This document shows, in pieces, positions 15,672 to 26,800 of a stretch of DNA of 39,034 bases (position 1 is its first letter; each line of letters opens with the position of its first letter). Origin of the DNA: Ruminococcus sp. GTDB lineage: Bacteria > Bacillota > Clostridia > Oscillospirales > Ruminococcaceae. The DNA is taken from contig NZ_DXUU01000025.1 in NCBI RefSeq assembly GCF_019417665.1, positions 1 to 39,034 on the forward strand, in the 5' to 3' direction. The position numbers and the translations under genes are program-made. The notes under the pieces are model-generated. The model had not been told where the DNA came from. It did not search any database and saw only the letters and a list, made by a program, of their open reading frames with translations.

Positions 15672-17651
15672 ATGATAAAAAAATATGTCTACGGGAACCC
15701 CTTTCCCACCGATGCTGTTGTCATAGAGATCGAACCAGCTGCGGATAAACTGCCGTTTTTTGAAACCGACAATCAAGGCGGATTTACATATTCTCTTTCC
15801 GAAGACGACATCGTTTATGGTCTGGGTGAACAAATCCGAGGCATCAACAAAAGAGGCTGGCAATATGTCAGCTGGAATTACGACAATCCCAACCACCAAG
15901 AGGATACCCGTTCCCTATACGGTGCGCATAATTTTATCATCGTCTGTGGTGCGGCAACATTCGGCGCATTTTTCGACTATGCAGGAAAAATGGAATTTGA
16001 TATCGGTTATACCAAAAGAAGCGTTATGCAGATCAAAGCTGCCCAAAATGATCTTGCTGTATATATCATCACAGGTGAAAACGAAAAGGATATTGTCAAG
16101 CAATTCCGTGAGATTATCGGCAGAAGCTATGTTCCACCGTTATGGGCATTCGGTTACGGCCAAAGCCGCTGGGGATACAAGAACGAACAGGATATCCGTG
16201 CTGTAGCAGAGCAGTATAAAGCTGCCGGCATTCCCCTTGACAGTATCTATCTGGATATTGACTATATGGAGCACTACAAGGATTTTACCGTTGACAAAGA
16301 GCGCTTCCCGGATTTGAAAAAACTTGTGAAAGACATGAAAACACAGGGAATCCATCTTGTTCCTATCATTGATGCTGGCGTGAAAATCGAGGAAGGCTAC
16401 GAAGTTTATGAAGAAGGCGTACGGGGAAATTACTTCTGCAAGAATGCAGACAGCGAAGATTTTGTCGGTGCAGTATGGCCGGGACGAGTACACTTCCCCG
16501 ACTTCTTACAGTCCGAGACGAGAAAATGGTTTGGCAAAAAATATACCGTTCTGACCAAACTGGGTATCGATGGCTTCTGGAATGACATGAACGAGCCTGC
16601 CATTTTCTATACGGAGGACAGGCTTGCAGATACTTGTGCTGAAATTAAGAAGCTCACCGCAGGAAATATGGGGATCAATGAATATTTCACATTCACCGGA
16701 ATGGTCGCAGGATTGAACGGAAATATGGGAGATTACGACAAATTCTACCACAATGTAGACGGTCAAATGGTAAAGCACAGCGATATCCATAATCTCTACG
16801 GCATGAATATGACCCGTTCTGCCTTTGAGGCATTGCAGGAGATCTGCCCCGAAAAACGCACATTGTTTTTCTCCCGGTCATCCTATATTGGTGCGCACCG
16901 TTACGGCGGCATCTGGCAGGGTGACAACAAATCCTGGTGGTCACACATTCTCCAGTCCATGCAGCAGCTTCCGGCGCTGAATATGGCAGGCTTCCTTTTC
17001 ATTGGCTCGGATACAGGTGGATTCGGCTGTGACACAACTGAGGATCTCATGCTCCGCTGGCTGCAATATTCCTTGTTCACACCTCTTTTCCGCAATCACT
17101 CCGCAGATGGCACTCGTGAACAGGAACTCTATCGCTTTGATAATGTCAATGCAGCCGCTGAAATGATCAAGATTCGCTACAGCTTAATTCCATATCTTTA
17201 CAGTGAATTCTTAAAGGCAGCATTAAATAATGAAATGATGTTTAAACCCCTTGCCTTTGATTTCCCTGAGGATCTTACGGCAAAACAGGTGGAAGATCAG
17301 CTTCTCCTTGGCAATGAACTAATGATCGCACCCGTCTACAAGCAAAATGCGCAGGGGCGATATGTTTATCTTCCTGAGGAAATGATGCTGGTGCGGATGC
17401 AATCATGCAATGATTATCAAACAGAAATCCTTCCCCAGGGGCATCATTATGTGAACATTGCATTGAACGAACTGGTCTTCTTTATCCGGAATCAAAGGGC
17501 AATTCCTTTCGCTCAAACCGCAGAAAACACAACCCAAACAGATATCCATTCACTCCGGCTCTTGGGTTATTCCGGCAGTTCCTATGTACTATATTGGGAT
17601 AACGGATCTTCTCCTAACCCCGAGGACAGCCTTACTGTTTCAACATTATAA
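15672..17651 (+). CDS. Glycoside hydrolase family 31 (alpha-glucosidase-like)
   Basis: A 659-residue GH31 enzyme that cleaves terminal alpha-glycosidic bonds; alpha-glucosidase is the likeliest activity, alpha-xylosidase cannot be excluded. An N-terminal beta-sandwich (about 1-140) precedes the catalytic barrel (about 150-490). The nucleophile is Asp305 in GFWNDMNEP, the acid/base Asp418 in IWQGDNKSWW, and further active-site residues appear in LDIDYM (195-200) and RNHSADG (474-480). A short C-terminal beta domain closes the protein. There is no signal peptide, so the enzyme is cytoplasmic and probably acts on imported oligosaccharides. AAAGGAAG stands seven bases before the ATG at 15672; the open frame upstream to 15603 has no binding site. 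It has no partner transporter in the window and is divergent from the AraC-type regulator. Confidence 0.95.
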   Translation: MIKKYVYGNPFPTDAVVIEIEPAADKLPFFETDNQGGFTYSLSEDDIVYGLGEQIRGINKRGWQYVSWNYDNPNHQEDTRSLYGAHNFIIVCGAATFGAFFDYAGKMEFDIGYTKRSVMQIKAAQNDLAVYIITGENEKDIVKQFREIIGRSYVPPLWAFGYGQSRWGYKNEQDIRAVAEQYKAAGIPLDSIYLDIDYMEHYKDFTVDKERFPDLKKLVKDMKTQGIHLVPIIDAGVKIEEGYEVYEEGVRGNYFCKNADSEDFVGAVWPGRVHFPDFLQSETRKWFGKKYTVLTKLGIDGFWNDMNEPAIFYTEDRLADTCAEIKKLTAGNMGINEYFTFTGMVAGLNGNMGDYDKFYHNVDGQMVKHSDIHNLYGMNMTRSAFEALQEICPEKRTLFFSRSSYIGAHRYGGIWQGDNKSWWSHILQSMQQLPALNMAGFLFIGSDTGGFGCDTTEDLMLRWLQYSLFTPLFRNHSADGTREQELYRFDNVNAAAEMIKIRYSLIPYLYSEFLKAALNNEMMFKPLAFDFPEDLTAKQVEDQLLLGNELMIAPVYKQNAQGRYVYLPEEMMLVRMQSCNDYQTEILPQGHHYVNIALNELVFFIRNQRAIPFAQTAENTTQTDIHSLRLLGYSGSSYVLYWDNGSSPNPEDSLTVSTL

Positions 17652-17673
17652 TTGCTTCCTGACAGCTGAAATT

Positions 17674-17716
17674 AAAAAGTCCGCCGTACATTTAAATTTT
17701 ACGGCGGACTTTTTTT
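17674..17716. terminator. Terminator of the GH31 gene
   Basis: AAAAAGTCCGCCGTA (17674-17688) pairs perfectly with TACGGCGGACTTTTT (from 17700) around an 11-base loop, and seven T residues close it on the plus strand. It lies 22 bases after the GH31 stop. Confidence 0.92.
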
Positions 17717-17743
17717 GTAATCAAAAACGAGAATTTTTAAAAC

Positions 17744-17786
17744 AAAAAATCACACCGTTTCAGTACTTCCAAAACGGTGTGATTTT
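17744..17786. terminator. Terminator of the giant surface-protein gene
   Basis: AAAATCACACCGTTT (17746-17760) pairs perfectly with AAACGGTGTGATTTT (17772-17786) around an 11-base loop. On the minus strand the stem ends in TTTTTT. It lies 22 bases after the stop of the giant gene and could also act as backup for GH31. Confidence 0.92.
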
Positions 17787-17808
17787 CTTATAACTGATTG
17801 TGATTATG

Positions 17809-20800
17809 TCATTTCTTCCGTCGCTTTGCCAGGAATGCCAACAACAGTGAGAAACCGCAGGCTGCAATCAAAATAGTGATGTGCAATGTGGTGTCTTCTG
17901 TTTTCGGCGTACTCGAAATATTCTGATTCTGTGGAAGCGGTATCCGCTTTTTAACAGTCGTATGTGCAGAAATATCCGTACTTGTTGTAGTGGTATGCGA
18001 AGAATTCGGATCAGAAGATGTTTGTCCAGAAACATCTGTGCTTGTTGTAATAATGATAGTCGTTGTACTGTCAATAACAACACTGTGTTCCTGGGATGTA
18101 GTTTGATTTGTTCCCGTAGAAGTGTCAGTTGTTGAAACTGTGCTTTGTTTTGTAGTGATCGTATGGTTGGTTGTTATGCTAAAATGAGTTGTAGATGTCA
18201 TTTGCGATGTATTAGGCGTTATCTGCGATATAGATGTTGTAGTAGATTTGGTGGTGGTATGACTCGTAGTATGTTTCGATGTAGTTGTACTATTTGCCGT
18301 GGTATTGGTTGGACCTGCGCTGGAAGCAGTAGTGCTCACAGTGCTGGTATGTGTCGTTGTCATAGAAGTCGTATGCGATGACGTATGTCCCGTTCTTGAT
18401 GTGACGCTTGATGTGGCAAATGTGGTTGCAGATGCAGTCGATTTCGTGGTTTGATGTGTAGTCAATGTTGTAGCTGTTCGGCTAGTCTGTGTTGTACGTT
18501 GTGTGGTTGTGGTCAGCGTTGTCTTTTGTGTCGTCTTATGCGTTGTCGTAGCTGATGTGGTTTTTGTTTGAACGGTTGTAGTGTGCTTTCCAGTAGTTTT
18601 TGTGGTATTGGTAATATTAGTAGTACCATTTCCTGTATGTGTTGTCGTCGATGCGGTGGTAGTTTGAGTTCGACTCGCATCAGTGGTGTGCTCTATTGTA
18701 TCGGAAGCTGTTGTTGTAGTGTTTCTGGTACTCTGTTTGGTCGTAGTAGTATTCGTTGAATCAATGCTGGAAGTAATAGAAGTCTCTTGGCTAGTATATG
18801 TCGTACTGCTGATATGCGTAGTAGTAATTCCTGTTACGATAGAAGCTGTTGTTGTAGTTTGTTCTGTTGTTGTGGTTTGTTCTGTCGTAGACTGTTCTGT
18901 TGCGGTAGTTGTCTCCTCTGGATCACGATTCAAGAATACATCAAGATGTACCAAATCCATACCCTTTGCAATGTTGAATCCATCTAAGCAAGTTCCTGAA
19001 GTAATATCAGTTTTCTCAGGCAGACCCAGCACAATACAACCATCCAAGATACCAGTTTCTGTGCGGATCTCCACACGTTCCGCCGCTTCGCCGGCATATG
19101 CCTTGGCATTGTATCCCAACGGAACCGGATCGACCCATAGACGATAACCTGCCAGATAAGTTTTACCATCTATCGTAACAGACAGCGGCAGCTTCTCAAA
19201 GCAATACTGTCCATCCGAATCGGTAGACGTCGTCCAAACTGTATCGGGAACGACACACCACTCGCCGTTTTGTCGATAATACTGCTGAAGCAATACTCTC
19301 ACATTAGAGATGCCAGACTCGTTTTCTCCTATCTTCTGGTCATAATCTTCATCATCCCAGACAATACCGGAGATCGATACACCGATATCCTTTTGTATCA
19401 AACCGCCATCATGATCTGTATTATCCTTTGCCTTGACAATATCGTATTCCACATCGCGAACTATGTGCTTATAGTACTCGTTTCCGCTGAATGCATCTGC
19501 CAGGGTAATAAACTCATCCGGTTTTTGCAAATCCAATGTCCTTTCGATCAGATCACTGTCCTCTGTCGTCAAATCACTGTCTACACGATATTTTGTCGCA
19601 GCATAACCCTCCGGCATGTCAAGCAATTGCATCTGATAACCAGCCACATAGGTTTTGCCATCAATCGTGACGCTGGTGGGAAGATTGTCAAAGCGATAAT
19701 AGCCATCGGATGCAGTTGCTACGGGTGTTCCGGTTGCTACCGGCGTTCCAGTCGCTACTGGTGTTCCAGTTGCTACTGGTGTTCCAGTTGCTACTGGTGT
19801 TCCAGTTGCTACAAGAACAAAGCTGTCATCCGGCTTCCATGTCTTATCGCTATCATCATAATAGCTTCGAGTCAGCTTTACCGATGCAGTTGCCACACCT
19901 ACTTCATTTGCATCCTGCACGCCGTTGTAATTTTCGTCGTTCCAGATGTAGCTTTCGATAGATGCAGTCTCAATCGGCGTTAATCCACCATCATGATCCG
20001 TGTTATCCTTTGCCTTGACAATATCGTAGGTTTTACCATCAGCAACCTTGTCATAATGCTTGTTACCACTGGGCTGCTCTGCCAGAATGATATATTCATC
20101 TGGTTTATCCGGTTCATCCGGTCCTTGGAGATCCAATGTTTTCGCTAGCAAGTCGCTGTCCTTTGTCGTATCGCCTACAAATCGATACTTTGTCGCAGCA
20201 TAACCCTCCGGCATGTCAAGCAATTGCATCTGATAACCAGCCACATAGGTTTTGCCATGAATCGTAACGCTGGTGGGAAGATTGTCAAAGCGATAATAGC
20301 CATCGGATGCAGTTGCCACTGGCGTTCCAGTTGCTACGGGCGTTCCAGTCGCTACCGGTGTTCCAGTCGCTACTGGTGTTCCAGTTGCCACAAGAACAAA
20401 GCTATCATCCGGTTTCCACTTCTTATCACTGTCATCATAGTAGCTTCGAGTCAACCGTACCGATGCAGTTGCCACACCTACTTCATTTGCATCCTGCAAG
20501 CCGTTGTAATTTTCATCATTCCAGATGTAACTTTCAATAGATGCGGTCTCAATTGATGTCAAGCCGCCATTGTGCTGCGGCGCAGCCACCGCGAGTGCCG
20601 GTGCATAGGAAACACCGTCTATCTCCACTATATACTGCTCGCTATCGTCGTCTTTTACCTTCGATGCCAAAATAATATGTTGTTCATTTTGCGCCATCAT
20701 ACTTCCGGTTTCCGGACTCAAGAAGCTGCTGCACAATTGCTCGTCCGTATCTACATACAGCTTAGTAACAGCGTATGTATCCGGCAATGCATTCAAATCC

Positions 20801-23800
20801 ATTTTCAGCTGATAGCCATAGATCCTGTTCTGATTTTTATCATCTTCACTATTGTCCAGCGCCCTTGATACATGAACATCCAATCCATCAAAGACATACG
20901 AACCACCTGTCACAGTCTTGACAATTTCAAAGTCATTGTCCGGTACCCACTTTCCGTTTTCGTAGATCTCTCGTGTGAGAACCAACCGCACAGAGGTTGC
21001 TATCGGCACTTCATTGTGATTCATTAAGCCATCATAATTGGTATCATCCCAGACAATACCAGATATCACACCCTTATCCTGCTGCTTCAATCCGGCATCA
21101 TAATGCCCAGTATTTTCACCGCAAGCCAGATCCACTTGCTTCACAGTGCCATTTGCATCCGGAACATCCCGTACTGATGCACTGTTAAGCGTTCCATCTG
21201 CGCCCTCATAAGCTTCTGCCGCAGTGAGAATGTACTCGCCGAAACCGGTAAGATATGTGCTATCCAATGCAAGGTCGCTGTCCTTAGAAGCATCATTTCC
21301 AACACGATATTTCGTTGCAAGATAGTTGCCATGAAGCTGCTCTAAGTAAATTTGATATCCTGCTGCGTAATCTACACCTTGGACACGTACCCACGTGGGC
21401 AAGCTTTCCAGCGTATAGTTTCCATCTGCATCTGTCTTAGCAGTAAATGCCTCTTTCGCCGGCTGCCATGCCGTACCATCATAGTAGTACTGCACTGCCT
21501 TGACAGTAATATCAGCGATTGCCTGATTGTCCTCTTCCGTATTCTCATCGGCATTGTCATCCTGCAATCCATTATAGTTACAGTCTACCCATACACAGCC
21601 AGAAATATCTCCAACACCCAACGCAGTGAAGCCTGCATCATATCCGGTAACATCCTTCTTGCAGAGAATATCATTTTCATCTACACCGTAGAAGCCGTCA
21701 GCAGCGTTTGCTGCAACGTCAAAGTATTCCTCTCCGGCAGTCAGATAGTGACTCTGGTATTCCAGATCACTGTCCTTGCTGCTGCTGCCCTGCCGATATC
21801 GTGTGATAGTATAATTGTCCGGCACATCACTGGTCATTTTCAGCTTGTAATAGCTAAGGTATGTCTTGTTATCCACATTGAGGAATGTATCCACCTTGTC
21901 AAAGTGATACATGCCATCCGTGCCAGAAGCTGCCTTCCGATCTGCACCAGTGTTATGTACATACACGCCTTCTTCGTTACAATAGTACTGCTCTAGTGTG
22001 ATCTCCACGCCAGAAATACCACTTTCGTTGATACCCTGCAATCCATCGTAGTCGGCGTCATTCCAGACATAACCATCGATCTCTGCCTGCTCCACCTGCT
22101 TCAGACCGCCATTCCAGTTTTCCTGAGCTGTAGCATCCGCAATGTCATAAGCATGATTATTGTAAGACTGACGATAGTTATCGTCTGTCTCCGGCTTGGC
22201 GTCTGCCGCCAAAATCAGATATTCCTCCTCTTCTGTAAAATAAATATTCTCGCTTTGATATGGATCATAGATCCAGAGCTTACTGTCACCGCCAGCCTTG
22301 GTGATACCACAAGTAATCTTTCCGGCAGCATCCTTTGGCAGTTTATCTAGCTTCAGTCGATAGCCTGCCAGATATCGTTCTCCATCAGCTTCTACGAAAG
22401 TAGGAACACCTTCAAACTGATACGTGCCGTCCGCCTTGGTCTTTACGGTTGCTGCATAATTCGGCTGAGCTGCTTTATTCCATTTCTCGCCATCCCAGTA
22501 GTACTGTTCCAACGTTATGGACAAGTCTTTAAAGCCGTCTTCTGTATCATCCATTTTGCCGTCATAATTGGCATCGTTCCAAAGCTTTCCGCTAACGGAA
22601 GTCGTCTGGAATTCCCGGATACCACCTTGGTATACATCCTTGCTATCACAATTTTCCGTCAAATCATAGATAACCTTTTCATAAGACTGGTCATAATAGT
22701 CATTGCGCTGCGGTGTGCTTCCGGTATTCTCTCCAGTAAACGTCTCTGCCTCTGCTGCAAGAATGAGATATTCCTTTTCTCTCATAAGAGTCAGGGTATC
22801 GTCCTCCCAATGCAGCTTGTTATCATTCGCAAGCACGGTTACTGCATAGCCATCCGGCAATGCATCCAAATGCAGCTTATAACCTGCCAGATACATCTTA
22901 CCATCTGAATCTACATATGTTGGAATGCTTTCGAACTTGTATGTACCATCGCTGGCTGTTTTTGTAGTCATTGTGGTCTTTGTCTTTCGCCACGCCGTTC
23001 CATCCCAATAGTACTGATACAGCGTCATGGACAGATCACCATATCCATTTTCCGCAGAATCCAGCTTGCCATCATAATTGGTGTCATCCCAGATCTTGCC
23101 TTCCAGCGTTGCGGTTTGGATCGTTTTCAGTCCGCCGTTGTAGTCCTTAACTGTCTCTCTTGCGGTAACAATATCGTAGTTGAGATTGTTATAAGTTCTC
23201 ACGTAGTGCTGATGGAATCCCGGCTCACCGCTGTTGGCGCTGCCATGCACAGCCTGTTTTGCCAACAGAATATAATTTCCTGCCGGATTAAAGTCCACAG
23301 TATGATCTGCGTTGATAGCCTGTGTCTGTGCAAGCAAATCACTGTTGATGCACTTCCCGGTGGGATCCAGCACCTGATATTTTGTCACAGCGTAACCATC
23401 AGGCACTTGATTCATGCGCAGATGATAACCTGCCAAATACATCTTGCCGTCCTTTTCCACATAGGTGGATTGATTTTGGAACCGGAACAATCCGGTCTTG
23501 GCATCAGTTTTTGCAGAAACTGTTTGATGCAGATGCCATTGTCCGCTTTCATCCAGATAATACTGATCCAGATAAACTGTCTGAGGACTTGCCATAGCAG
23601 ACTCACCGTTGTTCTGCAAGCCATCATAGTCCTCATCCAGCCAGATCACACCTTGGATCTCTGCTGTTTCAAACTGCTTCAAGCCGCCGTTGTATTGGTC
23701 GGTAATGTCTGTCTTCAGAATCGTATCATAGGTTTTGCCATCTGCTGCATCAAGATCATATGGCGAGTTACCCTGAGACGCCTGTGCTACAAGGAAATAA

Positions 23801-26800
23801 TCCCCATTCTCCGGCGCAGTCAGATAGTTGGTGTCTGCGATCCAGTCACTGTCGATGGAATCAGCATCAGTTGCCTGCTGATAACGTGTTACAGCGTATC
23901 CCTCAGGAAGTTCTGCCCGGATACGATAATATGCCAAACTGTCTGTCGTCCCGACAACAAGATGTGTCGGCACTTGTGCAAATTCATATACACCAGCACT
24001 GTTGGTTTGTGCCGTTTTATCATCGTTGGTCTTGACATAGCGTTTTGTGGCAGAATCGTAATAATACTGTTCCAATGTCACAGAAACACCGCTCTTGCCC
24101 TTTTCCTTGTCGTTCAGAATGCCGTCATAATCGGTATCCTCCCAGACAATGCCTTTCACAACAGCAAATTCCCGCTGCTTCAGACCTGCATCCAGATGTT
24201 CATAATCTCTTGCTTTCACCAAATCATAATACTTTGTCACAGCCTTATTTGGTGTGTCGATATTCTGAATGTCTGTACGGCAGACATATGCCCAATTGTA
24301 ATCTACATACGATTCAGCATTTCCAGACTGCGTTCCTTCCTTTGCCTCTTGTGCCAGGATCAGCATTTTGTGATTGTTTTCCAGCACCGTAATAGGCAGG
24401 TTACTCATCCGCTGACTGTCCTCTATGGTGTCAGTGTCCGCCACAGCCAGCTTGCTGTAAACCTTATCCTTGTCTGCATCATTCCAATACTTTGTTGCTG
24501 CATAGCCTGTAGGCAATGTTTTCAGAATCACCTGATAACCAGCCAGATACTTCACACCGTCTTTCTCCACATAAGTGGGCAGATTGGCGAAAGTATATGC
24601 ACCAGCAGTCTCTGTCGTGTGTGTCTTGAATGCTGCATTTTCCAGTATCCAGCTGCCATTCTGATAACGATATTGCTGTAAAGTCACAACAGCCGGATTC
24701 GTCTTATTTACATAAAGCTGCTCATCTTCGTCCTGAACGCCGTTATAATTGGTATCATCCCAAACCACACCGCTAACCGATGCAGTTTCGAATTGCTTCA
24801 AACCACCGTCATAGCCGGAATAGTCTTTTGCCTTGATATAATCGTAAGCATAATCATGATTACCGATATTCCGTTCAGCGTCGTCATAGAGAATGTATGC
24901 TTCAAAATAAGGATTCCCGTCAATGCCAGCTTCCGTTTCCCGCTTAGATCTCTGTGCCGTAATGAAATAGTCGCCGTCTGTTGGTGAAGTCAGGTAGGAA
25001 GCAATGTCATAATTCGTATAACCTGCACCGTGCTGATCATTCCATGCGATCAAATGGCTATCCACTTCCTGGACTTCCATGCCATCATTCTGACGATATC
25101 GAGTGACTGCATAGTGTTCCGCATTGCTTGGCAGCGACAGCAATTTCAGCCGATAGTGTGCCAGCACCTTTTTCCCATCCAATGTAACATAAGTAGGAAC
25201 ACCGGAGAAAGTATACTTGCCATCCTTGTCGGTCTTTACCACCTGATTTTCGGCTGTTACTGGAACATAAGTGCCATTTTGCAGCACATACGTTTCCAGC
25301 TGGATCTCCGCACCAACAATTCCCAACTCATAAAACTGCGTTGTACCGTCTTGTGCGATCTCAGCATTACGGATTCCGTCATAGTCAAAATCTGCCTTGT
25401 ACTCACCGCTGCCATTTTTTCCGTTGTCATCCCAGAGATAGCCTGTCACTTCAGAAGTCTGAATTTCTGTAAAGCCACCACTGTAATCCAACAAACGCTG
25501 TGCTTCACCCACATCATAATAGGCATCTTTGTATGCGATTACATTGGCCGAGCCCTGATTTGCCTGAGTCGTCTCTCCAGCAATAATGATGATATTGTCA
25601 TTTGCATCATAGTTATGATATGTTTCAATCACGTTACCATCTGCATCATACTCATACCAGTCATCGCCAATGAGGAAATGCTGCATCTCTCCAGTGTATT
25701 GTAGATCACTGTTTTCCGCAGAACGAGTATTCGGATATTGCTTGTACTTCGTGATCGCATATTTCTTGTACAATTCCGGATTTTTCTTCGGGTCAACATA
25801 CAACCGATAGCCAGCCAGATAGGACTCGCCTTCTTCTGTCGTATAGATACTGGAGACATTCTGGAATACATAGGAACCGGATTCGGCCGTTTTTATATCA
25901 CGGTCTCCAGTCGCATCCCGTTTCCACTCGATTCCATCATAATAGAATGCCTGCAAGGTCACGGTAACATCACCAATGCCCTTTTCAAAGGTATCCTTAA
26001 TACCGTTGTAGTTTTCATCATCCCAGATCCACTGTCCGATAAATCCACGAGAACCATCGACAAAGCCCAAAGAAACACTCCTGTTGATCTGGAACGTCTG
26101 CCCGTCTTCTTCAAACAGAGGCTGCTGTTCTGCATCATATGGTATGCCTGTCAAAAACGGTCTTGTACGGAAACTGCCCACTACTTTCGTCAGATCATTG
26201 TCATCTGCCGCAGTCAATGGATCATTGTACAAAGTAAATGGTGAAGGTTTATAAGGAATGGTGCTCTCGCCGTTATACTTTGCTACCACCACATAGTTTT
26301 GGTTCGGATACAGCCGGAACTGATAATAACCATCTGTGCCGGTTTGATACTCTGCCCGATTGCCATCTCCATCTGTAGCAACATCCAAAGCGATATTACC
26401 GTTCTTATCCACTTCATGTATCTCTACCAGAACATCACTCAGCTTATCTTCACTGTCCTGCATGATACCGTCACTCTCAATGATCTCATTTTCTGTGCCA
26501 GCATCCTTGATGGTTTCATCCACCCAAGTATAGCCTCCGTAGGTATACCCTCTAGATACACCCAACATATAGGAAGTCATAGCAGTGTCATACGCCTTGT
26601 GCTTTGCAGCATCTTCTTCCACAGCATCCACATGGATAGGAGCAGTCTGTACCACAAGATAATTCTGCGAATTCTGTATATTTGCCACAGTATTGGCACT
26701 TCCGGCAACACTGCCGATGCCGTCATAGATCATACTGCCGTTACGATATACCTGCAACTTGGTTTTGGACTCTCCTAATTCTCTGGTGGTAACAGAATAT

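Larger units (their letters stand above)
19588..20556 (-). repeat. Two near-identical adjacent SdrD_B units
   Basis: The segment 20192-20556 and the segment 19588-19968 encode almost the same protein from TASIESYIWNDENYNG to MPEGYAATKYR, with few base changes. All other units in the array differ strongly. This points to a recent tandem duplication of one unit, or to gene conversion. The two copies differ in the number of 18-bp repeats inside them. Confidence 0.85.

Noticed and set aside
19715..20391. Short regular repeats considered as a CRISPR array
   Set aside because: The repeats are directly adjacent with no spacers, are 18 bases long and lie in frame within a coding region.
23116..24681. 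Plus-strand open frame of 521 codons inside the giant gene
   Set aside because: It lies fully antisense to the SdrD_B array, has no ribosome binding site, and encodes a Cys/Ile/His-rich sequence typical of a reverse-frame shadow.
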